This document shows positions 1 to 12,780 of a stretch of DNA of 64,000 nt, piece after piece. How positions within the stretch are numbered: position 1 is the stretch's first letter; every line of letters starts with the position of its first letter. Under the pieces are notes generated by a model, which was given only the letters and a program-made list of their open reading frames with translations, made no database searches and was not told where the DNA came from. Source of the stretch: Coriaria nepalensis (taxonomy: Eukaryota > Streptophyta > Magnoliopsida > Cucurbitales > Coriariaceae); NCBI GenBank assembly GCA_027186245.1, contig CP114492.1, forward strand, positions 9,080,501 through 9,144,500, read 5' to 3'. Both the position numbers and the translations under genes were made by a program.

Positions 1-1370
1 AATGCACTTGATCATTTCCTCAGAGAGCATATTTGGTGTCTCTACCACTTGGTCCAGTGTATACCTTTCGAAATGCTCGGGTAATGTTACTAGGCTTGTA
101 GTCTCGTATTTCGAGTTCTGAACAAACAATAAGTAATCACTTGATATTAGTAAATGAAATCTCAATTGAGGTTATTAAGGTTAGTTATTTACCTCTAGCA
201 TTGATAAGGGTAAGGAATGATAAGAGTCTAGAGCTTTAGCCAATGATTTCGACTGAGGAGAATTCATTATAGAACCCGAGCAATGAGAAAGTGAAGAATA
301 ACTTCTTTGATTAATGCTAGAATCAAGCATGTTCTGCTTTTCTGTAACATCGCTAAATTGTCTTGAAAGAGAAGAATTGATTATAGAACTCGAGCCTAGA
401 GAAAGTGAAGAGTAGCTTCTATGATTGATGCTAGAATCAAACATGTTTTGTTCTTCCGAAACATCATTACATTGTTTCGGTTTCGGTCTTTCTTCTACTG
501 TTGAAAAAGATGGTATGGATTGATCGAACGTCTTTCGGTACAAAGAGAGAAGATGTTGTTCCAAGTAAACCACTTCTAGTTCCAATACTGAAATTTCTTT
601 AATCAGCTCCATAGTACCCTAAAACAAGTCCAGCAAAAGAAATATGAAAAATGGTCTTTTTAAAGTTCGAACCACTGGACTAAAAATCAAATTCTTTACC
701 TTTGGAACTGAGTTTTCGGTTTTTGTATCGCACGAGAAAGGTTGACAAGACAATGCCTTCTCTAACGCATTTCGAATTGCAAATTGATGCTGTAGTTCTG
801 CTTGAAGGTGTAGAATCTGAAGAAGAGATTCCCATTTTCTTTATTTATTCAAAATAATGAATGTTTGGAATCTGGATACATTTTGAAAGTTGTATGTTTA
901 GTTTACCTCCTGCTTCAATGAAGCTTGATTGGGAGTGATAGAGCCGGGCTGCCTCTTCCGGGATTTGGCTTCAACACGGGCGCTCCGTCGGCCCATTTCC
1001 TTTCACGGATAACAAACATTTGGAATACTAAAATCAGTTAAGCAGTTTGAAATTTTAAAAAACGAGATTGAATAAATCATTTGTCTTACCATTTTATTAT
1101 GATGACAAGAAGAAGCTTTCACTACTTCACCATTGTTGAACCTTTCATCCTCATGAAGCTTTCTTTCATTTCCATTCCTGCTAAAACAAAAAATGCAACA
1201 CAAGAAGTTATAATCTGATACACTTTTCTAGTAAAATGAAAACAGTTTCCTGGAAAAACTCAAGGAAAAAAGAAGGAAGATTGATACCTCATTGAAAGCG
1301 TTTGTTTTGATGAAACTCTTGCTTCCATAACTAGCTTGAATGGGTTGAAATCAAAAGCCCGCCACTTCAT
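1..1370 (-). CDS. MIP1 leucine-zipper / DUF547 protein, partial (5' part)
   Basis: Six exons can be read on the minus strand: 1370-1288, 1180-1090, 999-907, 816-700, 618-193 and 117-1, all with GT-AG borders and matching phases. The gene continues past the left edge. The exon at 816-700 reads ILHLQAELQHQFAIRNALEK, and the next begins with a second coiled-coil stretch around ELEVVYLEQHLLSLYRK. Together these are the typical Ternary complex factor MIP1 leucine-zipper domain (PF14389). The last visible exon carries LSEEMIKC, the conserved motif that lies between the zipper and the C-terminal DUF547 domain in this family. Plant members are poorly characterised and probably oligomerise through the zipper. 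The serine-rich linker (193-500) contains an internal repeat: DVTEKQNMLDSSIN and DVSEEQNMFDSSIN, each followed by RSYSSLS. The first exon (start MKWRAFDF) is the least certain; MGRRSARVEAKSRKR at about 996 could be an alternative start. Confidence 0.8.
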
Positions 1371-1660
1371 TGAAGTTTGTAACTCAAAATTGAAAAAAGA
1401 AATTTGGAAGAAAGCATTAAATGCTGGACTTAAGAGTAGCGAATACCGACAAGTTGTTTAATGAGCAGAGGAAGAAGACATGATTGAGTGAGCGAAACAT
1501 CTAAAAAATTTAATTTAATTTTTGTAGCAGAATAAATGCCGGAGAGAGTAGATAAAAACAATTTGGTAAAAAAATAAAAATAAAAATAAAAAATAAATAA
1601 AAAATAAAAAATAACAGGAATTTAAGATTAGTTCTTGAAAAGCTGAACAACAAGAAGTAT

Positions 1661-1934
1661 CATGTTTGGCCATGATATTTAAAAACCGTTTTTATAATTA
1701 AGATGTCAAAAATCGATTCTCATTGAGGGACCAACTCCTTTGATAATGTGGTTCTTCTATCTCAACCGATAGAAAGCACAAAATATATAAGAACAAAAGA
1801 AAAAAAATTTCTGTAATTTCGATTTTCATCTTTTTTTAACTAAAAAAACTGATTCTATAAGATATTATGGTTTTTGCAATCATTGCAAAAATCAATTTTT
1901 GATATGCAAATTGCAAAAATCATGGCCAAACATG
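1661..1934. repeat. MITE-like element with 20-bp terminal inverted repeats
   Basis: The stretch begins with catgtttggccatgat and ends with its exact reverse complement, atcatggccaaacatg. The inverted match extends to about 20 bp with one mismatch. Length is about 274 bp, the interior is AT-rich and non-coding, as expected for a miniature inverted-repeat transposable element. I do not see a clear target-site duplication at the ends, so the superfamily is open. Confidence 0.55.
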
Positions 1935-2112
1935 GTCCAGGTTACTGGTTACTGGTTTTTAGTTAGAGGCTGAAGATTTTTGTTGCTATCTACCTATCTG
2001 ACATGACATGGAAAAATATGTAGTCTCATAGCCTAAACGACTTTTTTTTGTGAATGTTATTGTTTGAATTTTATGTTGTGTAGTAGTAATACATAGATAA
2101 CACAGTAGACAA

Positions 2113-2230
2113 AGCGCGGTTGGTTGATAGAACGAGTATTCAATATCAGAGGGAGGGAGGGTGAGTTCGAATTCTGCTGCTGTGCAAGTACAAATGGGAA
2201 ATAAAGATTATTATTATTATTTTGTTATTA
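2113..2230 (+). repeat. Possible tRNA-derived SINE head
   Basis: A segment like ggttggttgatagaacgag resembles a tRNA A-box region. About 45 bp downstream, gagttcgaattc resembles the B box (GGTTCGANNCC). This is the spacing expected of a tRNA-derived SINE promoter. It ends in a tattattattattttg tail. The similarity is by eye only, and the sequence is too diverged to be a working tRNA gene. Confidence 0.35.
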
Positions 2231-4618
2231 TTTTTTTTTTTGGATCCGTTTATAATAATAAGATAGTGGTGAAAAAGGGTGGCAGTTTTTTTGACTTGTC
2301 CCATGTCTTAGAAAGCTATATCAACTTGGAAGCTTTTGCAATATGCTCTTTTCTTTTGCATTGCAGCATTGCAATTGCATTAAAAGAAGTAAATCTAAAA
2401 TTCGGTGGCTTTTGATTGAAATAATGATACTAGAAGTAAGACTCCAACTATGTCTGAAATCCAGTCTGAGCATACTTAACTTCATAAAGCTTCCATTTTT
2501 TTTTTTTGTCTGAAGCAAATTTGTGCACCTTTTTGAACATGATAAGAGAAGGGACAGAAGGACCAGAAACAACAAAAGTTAATGGAATTTGTACATGCAC
2601 ATAGTTCAGTTGTAATTTAACATGAGATGGTTGTGACTAGTGTGATAAAGCATGTTTTTGCAAGCAAGAGCCAAAGAACAAAACGGATTGATTGATTGCT
2701 AAAAATGGGCGTTGGTCCCTAAGATTAAAAGAGAAACCCACTTAGAGAATTAAAAGCAAAAGAAATGAACCTCAAAAGGGCTGAAAGGTGAAGAGAAAGG
2801 TCAAAGGTTAAACAGTTTAACACACAATGACAATGTCTGATCGACAGAAAATGACTTGCTTTGTTTGGGTTTCTCTCATATTATCTAGTTATCAACTCTC
2901 TTGAGCAATTGGAACATATTACAATTGCTAAGTCTAGCCATAAATTGCTAAGAAAGCCCTATTGCCTTTCCCAGTTCAAAGAAAATCAGAGGGAAACAAA
3001 AGGGAACATGTTTGGATGCTGAGAAAATCACATGGAATATGTCTTGTTTTTTTCCCCCCCTCCACGCCCAGATCAGATTAAACAAACATTTTTCATTGCG
3101 AACCAAACCCAGAACCAAGTTTTTTCAAAGACAGTACTGACAGACATACTTCCAATAATGTTTTAAAATCATAGAATCTCTGTTATTGTTTTTTTTTTTT
3201 TTTATTCATCTTTAATCAAATGTAGACAAAATTATTACAAAACCCAAGTCTTTAAAATGAGTGTAAAATTGATGACTTCCAAGAAAAAAAGAAGTTATTA
3301 TAGCTACTTATTCAACAGCAATTAGAGGTCAAACAACGACAGGATGCTACTAGACTTCTTCGGATTCTATGAATACTAAAAAACTATCGTTATATCTAGA
3401 AATGATTAAAATAAATAAGCCCATAGGACCTTGACTTGGGCAACTCCATGGCTAAACCAAGATGATTTTTTAATGCCTGAAATGAAAAGAGAAGAAGAAT
3501 CATGTTTTGAGACAGTCAAAGGATAGAGAAGAATCTTTTTACCTTGAGATTCATGAATGAATATGTTTTTTTAAGTCCCTGATCTCAGTACTGCCTATAA
3601 ACAAAAACAAACAAAAGCAGAGTTGTAGAGAGAGAGACAGACAGAGAGGAGGCTTCCCCTTGAGGGCATAAAAAGCTTTGTTAGAATAAGATTAGTCAAT
3701 GCAAAATGATAAAGAAAGAAAGAAACCATGTACTTGGATTTAGGGCTCTTCTTCATCTTCTGCTTCTTCTTCTTTCTTCTTCTAAACTTGTCTACAATCA
3801 TGTAAAGCCAAAACATTAAAGAAAAACAAAAAACAAAGCACTGCAGTCAAAAAACAAAAAAATAAGCACTGCAGTCAACACTGAGAACTTCAGTGCTGCC
3901 ATGATCATCCTTTGGATGTAGAAATATAAAAACATGAAGCACGGAATAAAACTACAAGTAGCATCGACAGAACTACACTAAGTGTCTGCTTGTGTATTAA
4001 AATTGATTTAATTTCAAAGATTTTTAAGTCAACATAAGGGTTACAGTTTGAGGTTAAAATCAGTCTTACAACATGGAAACAGGAAAGGGAAAAAAAAAGC
4101 CAGTTCTAGCAGTCAAACTCATCAACATTGGTTCTGAAAATAAAATCCTCAGTCTCCAATTCATCTTGATATGGCTTTTCGAATTAGTGGATGCTTCTAG
4201 AGGAAGTGCCAATGCTATATGGAAGAAGGAAATAGAAAGGAAGAGACTCAGTAGAATATCTCATCAATTAGAGCTTTTGCACATTTTAGTTGATCCATGA
4301 ACAGGATCTACATAGAGACATATATGCCCATGGAACCAAGCATCTCGATTGGAAAAGAATCAATAAAGGAGAACAATAAGAAAAAAGAATCGAAATTGAT
4401 GGATATATTTCTTGAAACAAATGAAAAGGAAATAAAAGACGAAACATAAATCATGGATCAACGAAGCAGGGGCTTGCTTAAGGATAAGAAAGAGGACTCA
4501 TGTAAATACCATGGAATAAGGTTCCATCATATTCCCAGGGATTCCGTAAATATTACATTACAAAAAGAGAAAATTTGAAATAATTGGGATTTTTTTAGAG
4601 ATTGGTTGCAGTTACTAT

Positions 4619-6147
4619 TTATGAGCTGGCATTTGGCTCCTCAGATCTCTCACCCGACCTCTTATCGTCATATGATTTTCTTCCCTGAAAAATGTTGACA
4701 TAGTTTCATAATCAAAGAACATTTAACCAGCTCAAGCATCCTTAGAAAGTTGGAAGGTTTTATTCAAACAACCAACCTTCTTCAAGGTGTAAAAAAAATA
4801 GTGAAATCCGTCTCCAAAAGTGCTGTACTCAAATGACCATGTAAACTGTGGGGCATCAAACAGAGGGCGCCTGAAATGTGGCTGCATTGAGAAATGGATC
4901 AGAGTAAGACCTAGCACTACTAACAAACAAAAGAAAGAAAAAAGAGTTTCTTAATAGAACTTTCTAATGTAAGACCTGGCCAAAGGCAATGGAGATGAAA
5001 ATGCCTTGCGGTTTTAGAACTCTATGAACACCTTCAAGCACTGCATTCACTTTGGAAACCGTTGCAGGATGTGGATTCCATGGGTCACCACTGTCCACGA
5101 ACAATACATCCTTATATTCAAAAAAAGTAAACATAAAACGGGATTCATTTGAAAGGAGAAGACAAGGCAGTAGAAAAAAAAAATCACAGATGTGAATCAA
5201 GTATTTACCATGGTTCCCTTCTCAATAACCATGTCAAATCTCTCGTCGCTAAATGGCAGGTCTAGCATATCAGCTTGCAGCACTTTTACTTCTGATTACA
5301 GAGGTGAAGAAGAAAAACCCATGAACGTCATAAAAATGCATACTGAGTACTACAATCAAGATTGCTACTTCAATCAACTTGTGTGAAGAACATCTATGAA
5401 TGAAAACAGACATCAGTAATCCAGGGAAAAGACTATGAACTATAAACTGCGGCCTCTTAGCTTCACTCATCAACATATTGAACTTAAACACGGATTATAA
5501 CCCATCTTTGGATATTCTAACACTGAAACACTTGCAAAAAATTGTTCAAAGTTCAGATGTTTTTTTTTTTGGGCCGCTTCTGATTACAGAAAGTTAGAAC
5601 CAGAAGACATAGAAAGATGAGTTGCAGCTTACCTTTCATTCCTTTAGATGATAACCGTTTCTGCATATTCTCTACTGCAACAGCTGACAGATCAATGCAT
5701 GTTATATCAGTAGTCCCCTCACTGTACAATTCATCACATAGCTGCGAATTTCCACAGCCCAGCTCCAAGACCTGAATGATAACAATCATTCTCGTCACAG
5801 GTCTAAACATTGCAACCAAGCCAATATACGTAGAGAGAGAGAGAGAGAATGACAGAGTACAGAAGAATCGGGCTTGAGATGAGGTAGAATGAGGTGACGA
5901 AAATGAGAGTAGTCTTTAAACCATTCGTAATGCTCTTCCTTTGAATAACGCTCGTCCCTGCAATGGAAATGACGATACAACGAATCACAAAATGGAGATC
6001 CAAAAAAGATAAAGAGAAAATGGAGGAAGTAGAGAAACTTAGTGAAGCAAGAGTAAAGAACCAGTATTTAGGATCAAGGTAAGCCGAGGCAGTGGAGGGA
6101 ACAACGCTTTCCTTCTTCATCTCTTTCGTTTCCTGATCCGAATCCAT
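4619..6147 (-). CDS. SAM-dependent lysine methyltransferase, eEF1A-KMT4-like
   Basis: Seven exons (6147-6062, 5957-5861, 5771-5633, 5291-5209, 5110-4976, 4881-4777, 4684-4619) give a 236-residue class I methyltransferase. SAM-binding motif I is VLELGCGNSQL (about residues 59-69) and the acidic motif after strand 2 is CIDLSAVAVENM. The N-terminal DPKYWDERY signature and the loop GDPWNPHP fit the small plant METTL/EEF1AKMT4 (ECE2-like) family, which methylates a lysine on translation elongation factor eEF1A in animals. The plant substrate is inferred. The chosen start is MDSDQETKEM; an in-frame upstream ATG (6225) would add 26 residues that look like 5' leader. The first intron uses a weak donor (GTTCTT). 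The tail is hydrophilic and ends EEPNASS. Confidence 0.85.
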
Positions 6148-6549
6148 TGATTGTTCTCGGATTAATTCGCTATACTCCTCCACGCTGATTTTCAAGTCAA
6201 AATTGAACCAGATAAACCCTAACAAAAGCCCAACAAAAGCATTTTTTTACCCACAAAAAAAAAAACATACAGTCAATAGGAAAAAAAGGCAGTAAATGTA
6301 ACACGTCTCTTAGGTAGACTGTCGTGAACACAAAAACGGAATACGGAGTCCCAATCTTTATTCCGAATGATCTTTACACACCAATGTCAAACCTCCACAG
6401 AAGCTCTCGCCTGATCTTTACACAATTCAGAATGCTTTCCATTTACATCTCAATTCCTATTTATAACTCGACTAAACTACTCGATTAAACTAACGCGACT
6501 AAACTCATTCAACTGTACTAACTGGAAATAAGAGGAACTGGAATGAAAC
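6148..6549. other. Spacer between methyltransferase 5' end and TIC62 remnant
   Basis: About 400 bp with no coding signal. It should contain the methyltransferase promoter. No TATA box or other element stood out. Confidence 0.4.
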
Positions 6550-8200
6550 TCACATTGTAAAAGACGACAAGGGCCTTGTCTTGGGCATGCTATGCTGATG
6601 CTCAGTCTTGACCGGTTTATCTATGCTATGCTGTTGACCGAGGTGGGACCTGCCTGGAAAGACGGCCTGCCTTCTGGAGCAGAGGCCAAGTATCTAAAAC
6701 CATAGAATAGAGGCTAAGTTTGAGAGTGACGAGGATTATGTGATTAATTTTAATTAAGCAGTTATTAACTCACACAAGAAAGGGTGAATGACTAGAAGCT
6801 AAATTCTGTGGAGAATCTGTCTCAACACTAGCTTCTGCTGCCTCATTAACTAGTGTTTCCGTTTTTCCAAAACCGCTCGGTGCAGATGGGATTGGAGAGG
6901 TAGGTGGCTTAAGATCTTCGTAACTAAACATAACCATACCAAATCATACAGAAGCCCTCCAATTAACATGTAATAGAAACAGATTAGCAAATTTAGCTTA
7001 CACAGTAAAAGGCGAAAGAGGCTTTGTTGTTATTACTAGCTCCTTTTACGGAACGGGCTCTGCCTCGGTGATCTCGACTTGAGAAGCTAAGTCTTATGGT
7101 TTTTGGTTGATATGGGGAATTGGTTCAAAATCATGTACCAATTTTCATGTTATGTTATTGGCTTACGAGATATAAGGTGAGAGCGAACTTTTTTCCGCCG
7201 TTTGTTCTTCGGGTTCAGTCTCAGTAGGTTTTGATTCGAGCCCAACTGAGACATCCGGTTCCTAATAGCACAGACAAAAGGAGTTCATAATTGGGTTCTC
7301 AGATATTGCACAATGAACGAATAGAAGAACATACCTTAACTGAGAAGGTATCTTTGCAAGAAGTTTATCGAAAGGAGTTAGAGGCGCAGTGGTCTCTGCA
7401 ATTACTTCCACTACTTTACAGCATGAAAGACTCGGATTTCTGGCTGTGAATGCAGTGAGCTCTGCTACCTGCATTTCTTGAATTGCTTACAACTTTTATT
7501 TCTTCTTTTTATCTAAATTATGATGTGTGAGTATATATATACGTGAAGATTTGACACTTGACCACCGAATAAAGTATCTTCCGTCGAGAGTGATGTTATG
7601 AGTATCCTTGTAAGAATCAGTAGGCCGCTCCATTCCTCCCGGTCTCACTATCTGAATGAAACTAATCACATAAGTATAAAACCATTTTAGTATTATCACA
7701 CTATTACTCTATACACTCACAGTGTAAGGAAGCCCGCTGGCTAACAATGATTCTTCTACCTTTCTTTTCCAGATAAGTACTCCCCAAAACAAACTTCATA
7801 CACACAAAATTAGTCAAAACCCATTTAGACTAAGTCACTTTTTTTTTTTTTTTGGTTCCCAAAGAGAAGAGGAACTTCACTTACTTTCGAGAATTGCTGC
7901 TGGAAACCCAACCTTATTTGTTCCCAAAGATGTTAACAGGGTAAAGTGCTTCACTTTTGCCGCAGTTGCTGTGTATTTTAACAAGAAAAGTCACCATACG
8001 CATAAATCCATATTGATAATTTAACAGATCACCATTTAAGAAAACTAAGTTTTTAATTCACCTGCATCGATCAAGTTTTTGGTAGCCAGATAGTCGATCA
8101 AACACCTTCTCACTCGCACCAATGCAGCAAATAACTACAGATGAGTTTGCCAAAGCGGACCGGATCTGATTCAGTTTCTCCAAGTCACATTCCACAATTT
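6550..8200 (-). pseudogene. TIC62: TIC62 remnant, 5'-truncated and disabled
   Basis: The minus strand carries successive exon-like blocks of the plastid inner-envelope/thylakoid protein TIC62, an NAD(P)-binding Rossmann protein that tethers ferredoxin-NADP reductase. Blocks seen in order are CDLEKLNQIRSAL (about 8170), VKHFTLLTSLGTNKVGF (about 7930), FWGVLIWKRKVEESLLASG (about 7760), VRPGGMERPTDSYKDTHNI (about 7640), VVEVIAETTAPLTP (about 7390), then C-terminal FNR-binding repeat pieces RPLSPFT and YEDLKPPTSP (about 7000-6880 and 6560). It is not functional as it stands. The transit peptide and first Rossmann part are absent. The frame is lost after GASEK, and again after THNITL through a two-base shift. 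A TAA lies in the acidic tail before KELVITTKPLSP. It is probably a partial gene copy that decayed in place. Confidence 0.8.
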
Positions 8201-9432
8201 AAAGCCTTTCCAAAGAGATGGCGAATGCAGTTAGAGATGGCGAATGCAGAGAGACACAACACAGACCCTCCATTGTTGCTTAATGCTTGCTTTACTTTTT
8301 ATTTTGGCAGTTGGAGCATCGCCCACATTTATGTGGATACGATGGGTCCCACATATAGTTCCCCCGCCTCCAGTCTGTCGCGACAGATGCATGACTTATG
8401 GAACCAGACATTACGTCAATCTCACCTTCTCGAAGGAATTTCTATAAGATCGAATAAAAATTAATTTTAATTATATATTTATCGACATATATAAAAATAT
8501 AATTTATTTATCTAAATCTCATAATATGTATTAAGAAAATTAATTATTATGATTAATTTCTATTTAATTACTAGATCCGAATCCAAATATCTCTTACCTA
8601 CCTCCTCCCATCACAATCCACGAGCTTAATTGGTTAAAAATTACACGCATATCACGTTGTCTAATTAAAAATTAAAACAATCTTAATATTAAGTTAAATA
8701 ATTCATATATCACATGTTACGTTATGTTTATACTATGATTTATATTGATTACCTACATGCATGTTGCAGCCAAGTGGAGCCAAGTGGAGCAAGGTACAGT
8801 GAATCTTAAAGAAGGTCGAGCAATATGCCCAGATTGTTACACGAGTACAGATATCAACTGGATACTGTTGAGACACTTGTAGGCCAATAAGTTTCCGATT
8901 AGGGTTAGTCTAATACGTTAGAATTACGGTTAACTTATTAAAACTCTGACGTTCAGTGGAATAAGCTCCTAAAACTAATCAGCGGGTCGGTTCATTAGGG
9001 CAGAATTGGGCCAAGTCCAATCCAGACTTTGGGCCTTAAGATTCCATTTCGTATTTTTATTAATTAATGGACTGGACTATATATATATATATATATATTA
9101 TTTCTGCAGTTAAATTTTGAAGAGACCAAGTCACAACGAAGAACGGGTGAGAAATGCTTTTGTAGTCTAAAAACGGAGTCATAGTCAAAGATGGCATTCC
9201 TGTAATTTAACCAATCATATCTGACCGCACGTTAATCTGATGATTATTTTTTGATTCATTGAATCAATATTTAAAAATTAATTAATTAATTATACACGTT
9301 GAAAGAAGCCTGTAAAGGGATAAATTATCGATAAAAAGGCGAAGAGAGGAGCTGGTGAATCAAGTTCACGCTTCTCTGTTCTCTCACATATATTTTTTTG
9401 GCTGTTGACTAAATTGAGCTCGCTCGGCTGTG
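8201..9432. other. AT-rich intergenic region upstream of HDR
   Basis: No gene was found. A 17-bp sequence (agagatggcgaatgcag) is repeated in tandem with a 19-bp period at 8214-8249, next to the broken end of the TIC62 remnant. An (AT)n run lies near 9080-9100. The HDR promoter and 5' leader must fall in the last few hundred bases. Confidence 0.5.
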
Positions 9433-12400
9433 ATGGCGATCCCTCTGCAACTCTTCCGTCTTCCTGTTCGCAAGGATGTTTCCTTGTCTGGGAGCTTTTC
9501 CGCAGGGGCCGGACCTCTTCGCTACCGGAAACCAGTCCTTGTGCGATGTGCTGGCGGCGATTCTTCTTCTTCTTCTTCTACTACTAACTCGAACAAGGCT
9601 GATTTCGATACGAAGTTGTTCCGTAAGAACATGACGAGGAGTGAAAACTACAATCGTAGGGGATTTGGTCACAAGGAGGAGACTCTCGAGCTAATGAACA
9701 GCGAGTATACAAGTGAGTACTGCTTGACTCTGTCTGTTTTGGTTTCAAGTAATCGGAGGAAATTAATAGTTGAAGAATCGGAGGAAATGAGGCAATTTTG
9801 GACGTCTGATTTAAGTTTTGGTTGTTGTGATTTCTTATTCTCATCTTTTCTGTAACGATTCTTTGTGTTTCAAAATTTCAGGTGATATCGTGAAGACTTT
9901 GAAGGAAAGCGGGAACGAGTATACATGGGGAAATGTTACCGTTAAATTGGCGGAGTCATATGGATTTTGTTGGGGAGTGGAACGAGCTGTTCAGATTGCT
10001 TATGAAGCGAGAAAGCAGTTTCCAGATGAGAAGATCTGGATTACCAACGAAATTATTCACAATCCAACTGTTACTGAGGTATTGAAAATTCCGTACCCCC
10101 TTTCTGTTTATTTTATTCGTTGCTTCTCAATTCGGTTTTACTCTTTTCTTCTTAAATTTGATTAAATGTTCGTGGTCTTATAATCGATTGATCGAAAGAG
10201 GATGAAGCAAACTTGAAACTTCAAATCTGTAGGCTGAGATCTTTTCATGTGTTTTAGACGCTGGTTCTTGTTGTTATGACGATCGTATCATTTTGATGGA
10301 TCTTTTTCTCTTTTATTCATTCTTGCTTTATCTAAAGTATATTTTGATCTGATTATGCGTCTTCTTAGGAGTTGTTTGGTGTTTTCAATGTTTGATTTTT
10401 ACATGGAGAAGTTAATTCATATTCCGAGTCCTAAAAGTCGTCAGTCTTTTTTTGACCATCTAAAAGTCATCAGTCAACAAGCTTTTTATAATCCGTTCAC
10501 AGAAAATGTGTCCTCTTGCATGATTGATCCACTCAGTTGGCTTCTTCAATTTGACCAAATAATAATAATAATAATAATAATAGGACTTGATCAAGACATG
10601 TGGCGAGTGATGTTCTAGCATGCATTCCTCAATCATAGTAGTTGACTGCCTTGGTTACTTCTCATGGGTTTGCTCATCTGACTCATTCAGTATAGTAAAG
10701 TTGATCTGCTTCAAGTATGTTACTTAGGATCTAGGAATGGTGAAGATATTAGGCCTTTAGTTTGGACCATTCAGGAAGCTGAGTAACATTTAACTGTTCT
10801 TTTTAGCTACTTCCTTTATTTATTTTTTATGAAGCTGTACTGGAATAATAGACGATGATAAATTTCCCTTTATCTCTCTTACAGGCATGATAATTTCTTT
10901 TTTGAACTGGAAAATAATTATTCAGACGTTTCCACTTTTCTTATATATTTTCAAACCATCCTTCTATTGCTTGTATGTCTTACCTTCTCTCTCTCAAAAT
11001 GAATGATACTCTCAAATTCCTTATACTGTATCCCTTCCATATCTCGTATGTTTTCATCTCTCAAAACAGAAATGGTGTTGAAACTATTTTTTTGTATAGC
11101 GCCTGGAGGAGATGGGAGTTCAGAATATTCCTCTTGATGTGGGAAAGAAAAAACAGTTCGAAGTTATTGATAAGGGTGATGTTGTGATTTTGCCTGCTTT
11201 TGGAGCTGCTCTAGATGAGATGTTGACTTTGGATGAAAAAAAGGTGCAGATTGTGGATACAACTTGCCCTTGGGTGTCAAAGGTAGTCTTCCTTTACTGA
11301 AGTTCTGTAATATTCATTCAACACCTGCATTGCCTTGGTTTATATAATGTAGAGCACCGCCTCCCCCTCCCCCCGTTTTCACTCCCTGGAAAACAAAAAA
11401 GTGATATTTTGTTACCTTGTATGAAGGTCTGGAATACTGTTGAGAAACACAAGAAAGGAGAATTCACTTCAATTATTCATGGTACATATTCCCATGAAGA
11501 AACTGTAGCAACTGCATCTTTTGCTGGAAAGTATATCATTGTCAGGACCATGAAGGAGGTATGTCCATAGTGCTGCCTATCCCCTGCCACCTTTCAATTA
11601 ATATACACCTTACAGAATGAAAATGTTATCCTATTGAACTTTATTCAGGCATCATATGTATTTGACTACATTCTTGGAGGCAAACTTGATGGATCTAGCT
11701 CAACTAAAGAGGCATTCCTTGAGGTATGGTTTTTCTTTATTTCTTTTACCTTTATTGATTTACCAATGTGCATAGTTTGACTTTTTGTACGGTTGGAGTG
11801 TAGAAATTTAAAAATGCAGTGTCTAAGGGGTTCGACCCAGATTCTGATCTAACTAGAGTTGGAATTGCAAATCAGACTACCATGCTGAAGGGAGAAACAG
11901 AAGAAATTGGTTCGTTTTCAATTATACGATTTATTTTCTCCCTCTCCAAATTCCTACATGACCAAATATTCATCTATGTTTGATCTAAACAGGAAAATTA
12001 GCGGAGAAGACCATGATGCGCAAGTATGGAGTAGAAAATGTCAATGACCACTTCGTCAGTTTCAACACAATCTGTGATGCTACTCAAGTAAGTAGTGTCA
12101 CCCTTTTTTCTCATATGGATCTGGACAATGCATTATGACTGTTTATTAAATTCTGTTCGTCCTCCAATATGATTGTATAACAAAGGTAGTGTGTTTCTTC
12201 TATAGGAGCGTCAAGATGCAATGTACAAGCTGGTTGAAGAAAAGGTGGATCTTATATTAGTTGTTGGTGGGTGGAACTCAAGTAACACTTCCCACCTGCA
12301 AGAAATTGCTGAGCATCATGGAATACCATCTTATTGGGTTGACAATGCGGGGAGAATTGGCCCTGGAAACAGAATAGCCTATAAATTAAATGTAAGTCCA

Positions 12401-12780
12401 AAAACAAAGAGTTCAAGTAAAATTATTGTTATCTCATGTACATTTGCTAAGTATTTTCTTCTTTTTGTTTTTTTGGTCAAATATGTTAATGTATATAGCA
12501 TGGGGAGTTGGTGGAGAAGGAGAACTGGCTACCTGAGGGTCCTATCACTATCGGGCTGACATCCGGCGCTTCCACACCCGATAAGGTAAAGAAAACTTCT
12601 CTTTCATCACCATTATAGGAAAAAATCTATATGGGAGTCATATCATTGAGTGTGTAAATTCGGAATCTTGTTATTTTGTTTGTGTTTTTTACATTTTTTA
12701 TGAAACTTGATCAGGCTGTTGAGGAGGTTCTTATCAAGGTGTTCGAAATTAAACACGAGCAGGAGTTGCAGCTCGTTTAG
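9433..12780 (+). CDS. HDR: 4-hydroxy-3-methylbut-2-enyl diphosphate reductase, plastid
   Basis: Ten exons (9433-9712, 9882-10078, 11100-11282, 11427-11558, 11649-11723, 11804-11909, 11993-12087, 12206-12391, 12499-12585, 12715-12780) encode 468 residues, the usual plant HDR/IspH length. The enzyme performs the last step of the plastid MEP pathway, reducing HMBPP to IPP and DMAPP on an iron-sulfur cluster. The three cluster cysteines are visible in [19 protein letters not shown] and [11 protein letters not shown]. Substrate-binding histidines are in EIIHNPTV and HGTYSHEE, and SGASTPD is near the C terminus. The first about 35 residues are basic and hydroxyl-rich, as in a chloroplast transit peptide, and a serine run follows. 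The ATG at 9433 gives [14 protein letters not shown]. Intron 2 is about 1 kb and holds an (AAT)n run near 10560. All domains look intact. Confidence 0.97.

Larger units (their letters stand above)
1371..4618. other. Gene-free intergenic stretch
   Basis: No convincing exon was found on either strand across 3.2 kb. Open frames here are short, lysine- or phenylalanine-rich and show no family motif. The stretch holds the MITE-like repeat at 1661-1934, the SINE-like segment near 2113-2230, several poly-A/T runs, and a short direct repeat (agcactgcagtca) near 3837 and 3866. The promoter of the leftmost gene should lie just above 1371. Confidence 0.6.

Noticed and set aside
2161..2575. Overlapping open frames on both strands
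   Set aside because: They are short, low in complexity and lie in repeat-like DNA, with no motif or splice context.
3595..4300. Lysine-rich and other small frames on both strands
   Set aside because: Composition follows simple GAA/CTT runs. No family features.
9409..9844. Minus-strand frames opposite HDR exon 1
   Set aside because: They are shadows of the transit-peptide exon and its intron.
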